Assembly (NCBI RefSeq): GCF_003990335.1
Contig: NZ_CP034683.1
Span: 1,936,501 to 2,000,500, forward strand
Reading direction: 5' to 3'
DNA length: 64,000 nt
DNA from: Rheinheimera mangrovi
GTDB taxonomy: Bacteria; Pseudomonadota; Gammaproteobacteria; Enterobacterales; Alteromonadaceae
Shown: piece after piece, positions 8,211-16,108 of the stretch
Layout of the letters: every line of letters begins with the position of its first letter
Position numbering within the stretch: the first letter of the stretch is position 1
Notes under the pieces: generated by a model
Database searches by the model: none
The model's input: the letters and a program-made list of their open reading frames with translations, nothing else
Told to the model about the DNA's origin: nothing
Made by a program: the position numbers and the translations under genes

Positions 8211-8285
8211 GAACCGCCGTGTACGTGATCCGTATGCACGGTGGTGTGGGAGGAGAGGCGCTGTGAGGCGTCTCCCTATCCCGAT
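8211..8285 (+). ncRNA. group II intron domains V and VI
   Basis: Domain V: ACCGCCGTG pairs with CACGGTGGT and TACG with CGTA around an internal bulge; the CGC in the 5' strand fits the CGC triad of class C introns. Domain VI: GGGAGGAGAGGCGC pairs with GCGTCTCCCTATCCC. The 3' splice end is CCCGAT. Confidence 0.82.
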
Positions 8286-8486
8286 TAATACCTGCAACTC
8301 GCCGATCGTGGACCCAAAAGCAATGCAAGTCGATAGCGAACCTTTATTTCAGTTAACTTGTCACTTGTAAACAACCGCTTAATCCAGTGCCATCCTCATA
8401 CTCCATAAACCAAGCCGCACTAAAGTAGCTGTAGTGCACCCAACTAAGATAAGCTGGGTTTTTGTCGTCTTTAGCCTGGGGGTTTT
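8286..8486. other. right edge of the island and thiolase leader
   Basis: About 200 bases with no gene. It starts with TAATACC, the displaced end of the last attC core. No complementary GGTATTA core is found further right, so no sixth cassette is supported. The thiolase gene at 8487 follows. Confidence 0.45.
8438..8463 (+). terminator. possible terminator closing the island
   Basis: ACCCA/TGGGT stem with an inner CT/AG pair, followed by five T. It would isolate the thiolase gene from transcription coming through the cassettes and intron. Confidence 0.5.
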
Positions 8487-9677
8487 ATGCAACTTTCTGA
8501 TGTGGTTATTCTTGCTGGTGCCCGCACTGCTGTTGGTAGTTTTGGTGGCGCGCTTTCATCATTAAGCCCCGCACAGCTTGGCACTGCTGCGGCTAAGGCT
8601 GCGATTAGCCGAAGTGGGGTGGCTGCAGCACAGATTGATCATGCAGTTTTTGGTCATATTATTACCACTGGTGCTGAAGATGCTTATCTGGCCCGTCATA
8701 TTGCGTTGAATTCTGGTTTGCCCGTGACAAGTGCCGCTTTTAATGTCAATCGGTTGTGTGGTTCGGCGCTGCAGGCTGTTATTTCTGCTGCTCAGCTGAT
8801 CCAATTAGGGCAAAGCCACATCGCTTTGGCCGGCGGCGCTGAAAGTATGAGCAACGGCGCTTATTTGCTGCCCGCTGTGCGCAAAGGTTTGCGATTAGGC
8901 CATGCTGTGTCCACAGATTTAACCTTAGGTATTTTATCCGACCCTTTTGGTACTGGCCATATGGGCCTGACTGCAGAGACTATCGCTGCTCAGTATGGTT
9001 TTAGCCGCAGTGAACTGGATAGTTTTGCTGCCGAAAGTCAGCGTCGCGCCACTTATGCACAACAACAAGGTTATTTTGACGAACAAATTGCTCCGGTTTC
9101 TGTTCAATCACGCCAGTCTGAAGTGTGGGTTCGCAAAGATGAGCACCTAAGACCTGAGACTACAATCGACAGCTTAAGCACACTCAAAGCCGCCTTTAAA
9201 AAAGACGGACTGGTCACAGCCGGCAATGCATCAGGTTTAAATGACGGTGCAGCTGCTTTGGTATTGACCAGTCAGAGTGAAGCCAATCGCCTTGGTGTGG
9301 CGCCACAAGCCCGAATTGTAGGGTACAGTTTTGCTGGTGTTGAACCTGCTCTGATGGGGCTGGGGCCAATACCAGCGGTACAGAAATTACTGGCACAGAC
9401 GGGGATATCGCTTAATGACATTGATGTGATTGAGTCCAATGAGGCTTTTGCATCACAAGCGATGGCGGTCAGTCAGACGTTGGGGTTTGATCCTGCCAAA
9501 GTCAATCCAAACGGTGGTGCTATAGCGCTGGGGCATCCTGTAGGTGCAACAGGTGCAATTTTAGTGGTGAAAACTCTGGCCGAGTTGCAAAGAACAGCAG
9601 GGCGTTTTGGCTTAATCACTATGTGTATCGGCGGTGGACAGGGTATCGCTCTGATGATTGAACGTACCGCTGGATAG
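8487..9677 (+). CDS. thiolase (acetyl-CoA C-acyltransferase)
   Basis: A 396-residue thiolase of the cytoplasmic homotetrameric type, which condenses two acetyl-CoA or cleaves 3-ketoacyl-CoA. The nucleophilic cysteine is C91 in NRLCGSAL. NEAFASQ is the conserved Asn loop. H350 lies in GGAIALGHPVGATGA, and C380, the base, in CIGGGQG. The length matches PhaA/AtoB/BktB. The ATG at 8487 is preceded by GGGGG. It could serve fatty-acid degradation, ketone use or polyester synthesis; no beta-oxidation or PHB partners lie alongside. A CoA-transferase-type gene at 11697 could be related in metabolism, but the two are not in one operon. Confidence 0.92.
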   Translation: MQLSDVVILAGARTAVGSFGGALSSLSPAQLGTAAAKAAISRSGVAAAQIDHAVFGHIITTGAEDAYLARHIALNSGLPVTSAAFNVNRLCGSALQAVISAAQLIQLGQSHIALAGGAESMSNGAYLLPAVRKGLRLGHAVSTDLTLGILSDPFGTGHMGLTAETIAAQYGFSRSELDSFAAESQRRATYAQQQGYFDEQIAPVSVQSRQSEVWVRKDEHLRPETTIDSLSTLKAAFKKDGLVTAGNASGLNDGAAALVLTSQSEANRLGVAPQARIVGYSFAGVEPALMGLGPIPAVQKLLAQTGISLNDIDVIESNEAFASQAMAVSQTLGFDPAKVNPNGGAIALGHPVGATGAILVVKTLAELQRTAGRFGLITMCIGGGQGIALMIERTAG

Positions 9678-9788
9678 TGGCTTTTGCAGCAGAATAAATG
9701 GGCTTGCTGTGGTGTTTCTGTTCTGTTAGTTTGACGCGGCATCCGCAGCGAGATGCTTGATTTGTATGTAAAAAGCTAAGGAGTGGCT

Positions 9789-10841
9789 ATGCGTTTTATG
9801 TTGTGTTGTGGCATAACAGCTTTGTTATGCTGTCCGTTATTAGTATCTGCCGCCCCCCTTATTTCTCATCTACAGCCGTCTGAGAGTCGCCAGCCAACAC
9901 CTGTAAAGCTTCAACAGCGTTATGATTGCTTTTCTGGCCCGAAGGGGGACGCAAAGCAATTTAGTCAGCAGCTTGAAAAACACAATTATGCGAATTGGCA
10001 GGGCTACATTGGCTTGAGTAGTAAAAACAATTATGTCGACATAGTGTCTGCTGTGCACTGTGAGGTTTGGCATTACCTGGTCGATGGTATTCAAGTCGAA
10101 GCTGTACTGATGTATCCGAAACAGGCTGATAAACTGCCTGTGGTCCTTTACCACAGAGGGGGGAATCGTGCTTTATCTGCCATGAATTTTAGTGGTGTTG
10201 CACGTTTACTTCATTTCGCCCGGCACGGTTATCTGGTGATTGCCAGCAATTATCGGGGCACCGACAGCTGGCCTTTGTACAAAACAGATGGTTCAGTGGA
10301 GGTGGCCGCTCAGCCTATAGGCCAGGATGAATATGGCGGGCAGGATGTGGATGATGTGGTTGCATTGCTGCAACTCCTTAAAGACTATCCTCAGGCGGAT
10401 AGCCGTCGGATTGGGCTTTATGGCGTAAGCAGGGGCGGCATGATGGCGTTTCAGGTTGCTTCGCGTTTGCCGCAGGTTAAAGCTCTGGTGGTTAAATCCG
10501 GCGTGTATGATTTAGCGGGCCAACTGCTAAAGCGTCCTCGTATGGATCAAACCTATCGTGAGCTGATCCCCGGTTATTCAACTGGGGCAAAGCAGTTACT
10601 TGATCAACGCTCTCCTCGTTATGTGATCAACAAGATAAAAACAGATCTACCCATTTTACTTTTGCATGGTGATCAGGATGATCGGGTGGATGTGCAGCAG
10701 GTTTTACAAATGGCTGATGTGCTGAAGCTACAAAACAGGCCGCATAAGTTAGAGGTGTTTGAAGGGGGCGATCATTTCCTGCGCTCCTTTAACCATCAGC
10801 TTGATCAGCAAACTTTTGACTGGCTGAAACTGTATCTGTAA
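9789..10841 (+). CDS. secreted alpha/beta hydrolase, prolyl-oligopeptidase-like
   Basis: A 350-residue exported protein. The N terminus is a signal peptide: MRFMLCC, a hydrophobic core, and a cut site near VSAAP. The catalytic domain shows the oxyanion strand VVLYHRGGNRA, an IASNYRGTDS loop, the nucleophile elbow GVSRGGMM, the acid in LLHGDQDDRVD, and the histidine in FEGGDHFLR. This order is that of the S9/DLH-type hydrolases, so a peptidase or esterase acting in the periplasm is likely. I use the ATG at 9789 because AAGGAG ends five bases before it; the GTG at 9783 overlaps that site. Confidence 0.8.
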   Translation: MRFMLCCGITALLCCPLLVSAAPLISHLQPSESRQPTPVKLQQRYDCFSGPKGDAKQFSQQLEKHNYANWQGYIGLSSKNNYVDIVSAVHCEVWHYLVDGIQVEAVLMYPKQADKLPVVLYHRGGNRALSAMNFSGVARLLHFARHGYLVIASNYRGTDSWPLYKTDGSVEVAAQPIGQDEYGGQDVDDVVALLQLLKDYPQADSRRIGLYGVSRGGMMAFQVASRLPQVKALVVKSGVYDLAGQLLKRPRMDQTYRELIPGYSTGAKQLLDQRSPRYVINKIKTDLPILLLHGDQDDRVDVQQVLQMADVLKLQNRPHKLEVFEGGDHFLRSFNHQLDQQTFDWLKLYL

Positions 10842-10848
10842 AAAGAAA

Positions 10849-10892
10849 GCCGGTTCGGTTTTATTGCGCTGACATCAGCACACCGAACCGGC
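10849..10892 (-). terminator. hairpin terminator between convergent genes
   Basis: An 11-bp perfect stem, GCCGGTTCGGT/ACCGAACCGGC. Read on the minus strand it is followed by TTTCTTTTT, so it mainly serves the lipoprotein gene at 10945; on the plus strand it lacks a T tract. Confidence 0.7.
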
Positions 10893-10944
10893 GTTCCAGG
10901 GAACAGATAGCAAAGAAACTTCGCTGATGATGAGAGGTCCTGTT

Positions 10945-11484
10945 TCAGTTTGCTGCGTTTTGAAGTTCAGCGGTTTGCGACAGATGCTGTGGTTCTGACA
11001 TTTTTTTATTTTGTTTCCAGTAGGCTTCCTGAGTCAAAGGAGACAGGATCTGACCTGCGTACCAGACCGGGATATGGGTCTGGAAATAATACTTTTCAGT
11101 TTTTTTACCTTGGCTGAAAAACCAGACCGTCTGACGGGATGCCGCACCGTTAACAACAATGCTACGTCCTAAAAAGTACTGCTCAGGTTGCTGGTCTGGA
11201 TACTGTGCTGCAAATTCCTTTAACACTTCGGGTGTCAGCACAATACTGACATTGCGCCTGTCACGGTAATCGTATTCGGTATTCAGATACACCATAGAGC
11301 CCACTTTGGCCGCATTATTTATCTGCAACGAAAATAATCCAGGTACAGTCTGCGGTGCTGCTTGTTCTGACAGCACTATGGCATCCCAGGCTGTTAAACC
11401 CTGTTTAGCAGGAGCATGGACTTCTTGCAGCGCACAACCAGTTAAAGTAACCAATAGCAGTGAATACCATAAAACAGCTTTCAT
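10945..11484 (-). CDS. hypothetical lipoprotein
   Basis: The 179-residue protein starts MKAVLWYSLLLVTLTGC with the lipobox LTGC, so Cys17 is probably acylated. The mature part has alternating hydrophobic strands (GSMVYLNTEYDYRDR, NVSIVLTPEVL, RSIVVNGAA, QTVWFFSQGKKTEKYYFQTHIPV). These suggest a compact beta-barrel such as an OB-fold, but no family is recognised. It is monocistronic, transcribed away from the CoA-transferase gene at 11697, with an AT-rich divergent promoter region of about 200 bases between them. Confidence 0.7.
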   Translation of the reverse strand: MKAVLWYSLLLVTLTGCALQEVHAPAKQGLTAWDAIVLSEQAAPQTVPGLFSLQINNAAKVGSMVYLNTEYDYRDRRNVSIVLTPEVLKEFAAQYPDQQPEQYFLGRSIVVNGAASRQTVWFFSQGKKTEKYYFQTHIPVWYAGQILSPLTQEAYWKQNKKMSEPQHLSQTAELQNAAN

Positions 11485-11696
11485 TCAGTCCATCCTTGTG
11501 GTGATTGCGCTTTTCTTTTTTGAAAGGCAAGCGGGGTTTATCTGCGGCGACCAGTAGTGTGAATCATCTGCATGTTATATCAATAATATAACAAAAAAAT
11601 TACACAAACCAATAGCTTCTGTTGATCCTTATCAGCATTTTAATCTTTAAATCTAACTACACTACACACTACTTTTATCCACAGCACAGGATTTCT

Positions 11697-12974
11697 ATGC
11701 GTTGTCATTCAGCCGAACAAGCTCTTTCGTTGATCCAAAATGATGAAACTATCTGGTGCCATTCAATGGCTGCAACCCCTTATGCCATGCTCGCCAGCCT
11801 AGCGAGGGTGGCACTTGATAAGCAGAATTTAACCTTACTCAGTTTACATACCGAACACAGCGACGTTTTAGCCGCCGCAGAACTGCAGGGACATTTACGT
11901 CAGCGGGTATTTTTTGTTGGCCGTCCCAGCCGACCTGCGGTCAATGCCGGACTAGCTGACTATGTTCCGGCTTTTTTATCGGAGATCCCTAAGTTATTCC
12001 GCAGCGGCGAACAGAAGCTTGATACCGCCATTATTCAGGTGTCTCCACCCGATAAACATGGCTTATGCAGCCTTGGTATTTCAGTGGAAGCCACCAGAGC
12101 TGCGTTGCAATCGGCGAAAAAAATCATAGCGCAGATCAATCCGGCTATGCCACGCACTCACGGCGACTCCTTTGTGCATCTGACTGACTTTGCGGCTTAT
12201 GTTGAGCTGGAAAGTCAAATTCCTTTGCATCTGCCTGCAGCCCAGGATCCGATCACAGCGCAAATTGGCCGCAATGTCGCAACTTTAGTGCGGGATGGTG
12301 ATTGTCTGCAGATGGGCATAGGTGCCATTCCTGATGCGACTTTAGCTTGCCTTGGCGACAGGCAACACTTAGGCATTCATACCGAGATGTTTTCCGATGG
12401 TGTGTTGCCGCTGCTGGAAAAAGGCGTGTTCACCAATCGCAATAAGAAAAAACATCCGGGCAAAATAGTCACCACTTTTGCGATGGGCAGCCAGGCTTTA
12501 TATAACTTTGTTGATGACAACCCTGAAGTGGTGTTTTTGGATGTAGCCTACACCAACGATACCGCCGTGATCCGGCAAAACCCGCAGGTGATGGCGATCA
12601 ATAGCGCTTTGCAGGTGGATTTGTCCGGTCAGGTCTGCGCGGATTCACTTGGCACCCGCATTTATTCTGGGGTAGGTGGCCAGATGGATTTTGTCCGTGG
12701 TGCCGCTTTGTCTGAAGGCGGACGTTCAGTGATTGCATTACCTGCCACAGCCGCTGGCGGCACAGTATCCCGCATTAGCTCTTTATTGGCACCGGGTGCT
12801 GGCGTGGTCACCACCCGTGCTCATGTGCATTATGTGGTGACTGAATATGGTGTGGCTAATTTGCGTGCACGTAGTTTAACCGAACGAGCCAGAGCTTTAA
12901 TTGAGATAGCTGCACCACAATTCCGGGAGCAGTTGGCTAAAGCTGCTTATGACGATTGGGGCTTACTGGTTTAA
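11697..12974 (+). CDS. acetyl-CoA hydrolase / CoA-transferase family protein
   Basis: A 425-residue protein of the Cat1/AckH/4-hydroxybutyrate CoA-transferase family, which moves CoA between short acyl groups or hydrolyses acetyl-CoA. Family hallmarks are MGIGAIPDA, the HTEMFSDG segment with the catalytic glutamate, GVGGQMDFVRGA, GGRSVIALPATA and the C-terminal VTEYGVANLRARSL. The start is set at the ATG at 11697. The frame extends upstream to a TTG at 11622, but that part is poor in protein character and begins in promoter-like AT-rich DNA. It is a single gene closed by a strong terminator. The exact acyl substrate is not visible. Confidence 0.85.
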   Translation: MRCHSAEQALSLIQNDETIWCHSMAATPYAMLASLARVALDKQNLTLLSLHTEHSDVLAAAELQGHLRQRVFFVGRPSRPAVNAGLADYVPAFLSEIPKLFRSGEQKLDTAIIQVSPPDKHGLCSLGISVEATRAALQSAKKIIAQINPAMPRTHGDSFVHLTDFAAYVELESQIPLHLPAAQDPITAQIGRNVATLVRDGDCLQMGIGAIPDATLACLGDRQHLGIHTEMFSDGVLPLLEKGVFTNRNKKKHPGKIVTTFAMGSQALYNFVDDNPEVVFLDVAYTNDTAVIRQNPQVMAINSALQVDLSGQVCADSLGTRIYSGVGGQMDFVRGAALSEGGRSVIALPATAAGGTVSRISSLLAPGAGVVTTRAHVHYVVTEYGVANLRARSLTERARALIEIAAPQFREQLAKAAYDDWGLLV

Positions 12975-12996
12975 CCTTGTGATCCTTATGCATTAA

Positions 12997-13027
12997 AAAG
13001 CCCTGATTTGAGTTCAGGGCTTTTGTT
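12997..13027 (+). terminator. rho-independent terminator
   Basis: GCCCTGA/TCAGGGC stem with a seven-base loop and a TTTTGTTTT tail, 25 bases after the CoA-transferase gene. The preceding AAAAA makes it potentially bidirectional, serving also the minus-strand gene at 13067. Confidence 0.85.
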
Positions 13028-13066
13028 TTCAGGAGTGACCAGCGAGCATTCAGCAAGGGCTGTAGG

Positions 13067-14013
13067 TTATTCTGAGCATGGAGCTAAAAAATGATAAGTG
13101 GTGACTGTACAAGACACACCTTCTTTTGTTGTTGAACATACAGTCGCTTTTGTTGTTTTCGGGCACATGCCTTCAATGCCGCCTGTACCGCCATTGCCAC
13201 TGCCCGGGCTTGAACCACCACCAGAAGAACCATTCTCCACAACGGTAATATGACTTCCTTTAGAGATAAACTCCATAATGCAAGGAGATGGCATGTCATT
13301 TGGGTCCATATAGTTATAAACACCACCATCGCCTGTTAGTGTACTTAATTCATGGCCACCAATGATAGAACCTGCCCGATCCAAATAGAATTTCAAATGA
13401 ATCGATTTAATGCCTCTCACATCGATATTTCCGCCGTAATCGACTTCAAATGAGAGTCTATTCTGCCAAGGGTCTCCTACACTGATCACATGGTAAAGGG
13501 GATTTTGCTCATGGGTCCGATCCACTTTTGTTGTAATGCCTGGAGTGACTGAGAGGTTCATTTCACTTGATGTCTGGCTTATTGCTGCACTGGTAATATA
13601 ATCACGCCAGCTGCGATCCGCTACATGTGCTGTGATTCTATCGGCCATTTCTTTGTTGAGCTCAGCTTTCACTGAGGTATCAGTCAGATAGCCTATTAGG
13701 CTTTTACTACACTCTGTTGATGTTGACTGTGTGTTAAGCCTTACAAAGGTCTGGTTCGTTAATTGCGTAGTCGCTTGGGCTTGATAAACCGCATCTCGTA
13801 TCGTCTGATGTAATGTATAAAAGCCTTGCATCAGCTCCTGCTCTTCCGCAGTAAGGGTCAAATCTTTGATCAGAGCGTTGTAATCGCATACGCTGCCTGA
13901 ACAAGAGAATTGTACCCGAAATTTGAAGGCTTGTTTGGTGATTGGGTTTGCCACTACTAATGTGTCAAGTGGACCAGAGCATTCGACATCATCAGGTGTG
14001 GGAACTGTATCTG
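13067..14013 (-). pseudogene. exported-protein paralog, 5' end removed at an IS element
   Basis: The frame is open from the IS edge at 14013 (reading ...FTDTVPTPDDVECSGP) through 13067, giving about 315 residues without a proper start; the GTG at 13954 is internal, not a real start. Residues after VANPITKQAFKFRV are about 80 percent identical over some 70 residues to the gene at 15312-15854, which still has the signal peptide missing here. The downstream part has a beta-rich domain, a low-complexity GSSGGGSSPGSGNGGTGG linker and a short cysteine-containing tail. The function is unknown; an exported surface or periplasmic protein is likely. Confidence 0.7.
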
Positions 14014-14031
14014 TGAATCGCCACCAATAAA

Positions 14032-14862
14032 CTAGACACTTCCCAGCCGTTCTTGGTAACGGTTTTCATACTCTACCGGTGACAGCAGATTATTGGAACC
14101 ATGTTTCCGTTTACTGTTGTAAAACATTTCAATGTAATCAAACACATCACTTCTGGCCTCATCACGCGTCGTGTAGACTTTCCGCTTGATCCGCTCTCGC
14201 TTTAACAACTGGAAGAAGCTTTCTGCCACTGCATTGTCATGACAGTTTCCGCGTCTGCTCATGCTGCCTTGTAAGCCATGAGTTTTCAGGAATGCCTGCC
14301 AGTCATGGCTGGTGTATTGGCTCCCTTGGTCGGAGTGAACCATCACCTGTTTTTTAGGCTGACGTCGCCACACGGCCATCAGCAATGCGTTCAGCACAAT
14401 ATCTTTGCTGATTTGGGAATGCATCGACCAGCCAACAACCTTGCGCGAGAACAAATCCACAACCACAGCCAAATACAGCCACCCCTCATGCGTGCGGATG
14501 TACGTGATATCAGTTACCCATACCTCGTCAGGCACTAACGGATTAAACTGCCGCTGCAAGCGGTTCGGCGTAATGATATGGCTGTCCCCCTTACGTGATC
14601 TGGGTTTGCGATATCCAACCTGTGCTTTAAGCCCTTCGGATTGCATCAACCGGTATACCCGGTTAATGCCGCAAGACTCGCCGAAATCACGTAAATCAGA
14701 ATGAATTTTACGGTAGCCATACACACAACCAGACTCCAGCCAAAACTGTTTTATTAATCCTGTCAGCCGCCGGTTTGCTTTATCGCGTTTCGACAGCGAT
14801 GCCTTACTCCACGCATAGTATCCACTGGGATGCACATCCAACATGTTACAAAGCCAGCGCAC
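14032..14862 (-). CDS. IS3-family transposase OrfB (DDE integrase domain)
   Basis: A 276-residue catalytic part of the transposase. An HTH_21-type segment (YGYRKIHSDLRDFG, INRVYRLMQSEGL) precedes the rve domain. The DDE triad is visible as WVTDITYI, VHSDQGSQYTS and DNAVAESFFQLLKRE. The C-terminal NSKRKHGSNNLLSPVEYE is typical of the family. It lies in the -1 frame relative to orfA and is normally made as an OrfAB fusion by ribosomal slippage; the frame is open upstream into the orfA end. There are no disabling mutations. Confidence 0.95.
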   Translation of the reverse strand: MRWLCNMLDVHPSGYYAWSKASLSKRDKANRRLTGLIKQFWLESGCVYGYRKIHSDLRDFGESCGINRVYRLMQSEGLKAQVGYRKPRSRKGDSHIITPNRLQRQFNPLVPDEVWVTDITYIRTHEGWLYLAVVVDLFSRKVVGWSMHSQISKDIVLNALLMAVWRRQPKKQVMVHSDQGSQYTSHDWQAFLKTHGLQGSMSRRGNCHDNAVAESFFQLLKRERIKRKVYTTRDEARSDVFDYIEMFYNSKRKHGSNNLLSPVEYENRYQERLGSV

Positions 14863-14900
14863 CGGCCAGCTGTCGCAGTGTTCTTTAATGAAGGCGTATC

Positions 14901-15179
14901 TTAGTCGGACAGCTTTGCGAAGTACGCCGCGGCTTTTTTTAGAATGTCGCGCTCTTCGGTGGCTCGCTTCAGCTCTTTTTGCAGTCGCTTAATCTCGGCC
15001 TGAGCGTCAGCCAAATCATTATGCTGTTGTTTGTCAGGACCGTACTTTTTAATCCAGGCGTACAGGCTGTGCGTGGTGATATCGAGCCGTTTGGCAACAT
15101 CCGCAACTGAATGGCCGCGATCAACGACCTGCTTAACTGCTTCGATTCTGAATTCTTCGGGGTAACGTTTACTGCTCAT
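14901..15179 (-). CDS. IS3-family transposase OrfA (helix-turn-helix)
   Basis: A 92-residue DNA-binding subunit starting at the ATG at 15179, with AGAGAGG five bases upstream. An HTH_Tnp_1-type domain covers residues 3-50 (RYPEEFRIEAVKQVV, VADVAKRLDITTHSLYAWI). A leucine-zipper-like coiled coil follows (AEIKRLQKELKRATEERDILKKA), as usual in this family. It ends just after the slippery run that allows the OrfAB fusion. Confidence 0.93.
   Translation of the reverse strand: MSSKRYPEEFRIEAVKQVVDRGHSVADVAKRLDITTHSLYAWIKKYGPDKQQHNDLADAQAEIKRLQKELKRATEERDILKKAAAYFAKLSD
14933..14941 (-). promoter_or_regulatory. programmed -1 frameshift site of the IS
   Basis: On the minus strand the codons CTA AAA AAA GCC give a run of seven A. 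Slippage by one base moves ribosomes from orfA into an uninterrupted frame (SRGVLRKAVRLRYAF...) that joins orfB. Confidence 0.75.
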
Positions 15180-15254
15180 AGGCACCTCTCTTTGAGTTAG
15201 TTTATCTAACTGAAAGGTGTCTAGGAAATTAGTGGCGATTCACATTTCCGACCT

Positions 15255-15281
15255 AATCCACTCCAAAAAAGAGAGTGGATT
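15255..15281. terminator. hairpin between IS and upstream paralog
   Basis: A nine-base perfect stem AATCCACTC/GAGTGGATT with an A-rich loop, located after the stop of the minus-strand gene. It lacks a following T tract, so its role as a terminator is uncertain. Confidence 0.4.
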
Positions 15282-15311
15282 CAGCTATTGGGCTGTCGAA
15301 TGCAGCTTTCT

Positions 15312-15854
15312 CTAGCGGGAGCCGGTTGCGGTTAAGTGGTGAGTTATACAGCTTGATAGGCTAGCGTCACACTTTGTTGATGTTGATGTTGATGTTGATG
15401 TTGATGTTGGTAGCGTGTTAGAACTTCCAAAGGGATGATGAGTGAGTTGAGTTGCCTCTTGAGCCTTATAAACCGCATCACCTATGTTCTTATGTAATGT
15501 ATAAAAGCCTTGCATCAGCTCCTGCTCTTCCGCAGTAAGGGTCAAATCTGTGATCTGAGCGTTGTGATCGCATACGCTGCCTGAACACGAGAGTTGTACG
15601 CGAAATTTGAAGGCTTGTTTGGTGATGGGGTTTGCCACCATGAAGGTTTCTGATGGGCCTGAACATCTGGCATTAGCCACTATGGGGGAGGTATTTGGCT
15701 TTATGCTGAAATGACATTCAGGCTCAGGAGTCTCTTTCATTGCAATCAGCCGCGCCTTAGCGTAGTCGCAATCATCACACGAATAAGTGGTAAACTGCTC
15801 TGCAATAGCAGCGGTGGACGATAGCAAAAAAAGCAGTGGTATCAGTAATTTCAT
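15312..15854 (-). CDS. exported protein paralog, C-terminally truncated
   Basis: A 180-residue protein with a clear signal peptide (MKLLIPLLFLLSSTAAIAEQ, cut after AIA) and paired cysteines (YSCDDCDYA, ECHFS, ARCSGP, SCSGSVC). The start at 15854 is preferred over 15875 because GGAAG precedes it. From VANPITKQAFKFRV onward it closely matches the gene fragment at 13067-14013 for about 70 residues. It then runs into a TS-repeat made of GTTGAT units and stops, whereas the paralog continues for some 200 more residues. Probably a decayed copy. Function unknown. Confidence 0.6.
   Translation of the reverse strand: MKLLIPLLFLLSSTAAIAEQFTTYSCDDCDYAKARLIAMKETPEPECHFSIKPNTSPIVANARCSGPSETFMVANPITKQAFKFRVQLSCSGSVCDHNAQITDLTLTAEEQELMQGFYTLHKNIGDAVYKAQEATQLTHHPFGSSNTLPTSTSTSTSTSTKCDASLSSCITHHLTATGSR
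15376..15405 (-). repeat. hexanucleotide tandem repeat in a coding region
   Basis: Five perfect copies of GTTGAT (plus strand), coding for a Thr-Ser run on the minus strand. The paralog at 13067 has only one or two such units at the same place, so slippage expanded it here. The unit is in frame, so copy-number changes do not shift the reading frame. Confidence 0.85.
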
Positions 15855-16108
15855 AATTATTAACTTCCGTATCATTATTAGAGATTAAACTCTATAGGCT
15901 TTTTTTTGTTGATGCAACATCATTATTATGTTGCTAATTTTCACATCCGCCATTTTGACGAATGAGATCTCATCAATTGCGCTATGGGTGAGGCGCAGAA
16001 CCAACTATGATAATGCCACTGTTGCCTGACCCTTCTTAAACAAATAACAAGATACTCAATTAAACGACTATAAAAATATCAAGTGAACCAACCCAGAGAG
16101 GACTTCGG

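Larger units (their letters stand above)
6448..8285 (+). mobile_element. group II intron, class C, inserted in an attC site
   Basis: The 5' end reads GTGTGTCGGG, matching the GUGYG start of group II introns, with a GTGTC/GACAC first stem and the conserved AGAGAGGTGAAAGTCC stretch near 6472. The maturase gene follows, then a domain V helix with a CGC-containing base (8211-8246) and a domain VI helix ending CCCGAT at 8285. About 1,838 bases, apparently complete. Class C introns are known to target terminators and attC hairpins. The intron reads in the same direction as the cassettes; boundaries are inferred by eye and could shift by one or two bases. Confidence 0.85.
4211..8290 (+). mobile_element. 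integron cassette array without integrase (CALIN-type), five cassettes
   Basis: Five short genes in the same orientation are each followed by an attC-like imperfect palindrome that begins with an (N)AAC core and ends with a GTT core. For four of the five cassettes, the bases that open the cassette are complementary to the R'' core that closes it: TTATGC with GCATAA, TTAGGTA with TACCTAA, TTAGGT with ACCTAA, and TTAAAACTC with GAGTTTTAA. That is the pattern expected from integrase-made cassettes. No tyrosine recombinase gene lies on either strand of the window, so this is a cluster of attC sites lacking an integrase. The last attC is split by a group II intron. The array lies between housekeeping-type genes (a chemoreceptor and a thiolase). 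Confidence 0.85.
14014..15242 (-). mobile_element. IS3-family insertion sequence, complete
   Basis: About 1,229 bases bounded by terminal inverted repeats: TGAATCGCCAC at 14014-14024 and its complement at 15232-15242, with a further inner match (CTAGACAC). It carries orfA and orfB in the two-frame IS3 arrangement with a slippery A7 run between them. No direct repeat flanks it: the bases outside are CTG on the left and CAT on the right. It separates two paralogous gene remnants. Confidence 0.9.

Noticed and set aside
13084..13329. Minus-strand 81-codon frame inside the paralog remnant
   Set aside because: A shifted-frame shadow of the Gly/Ser-rich linker region of the remnant.
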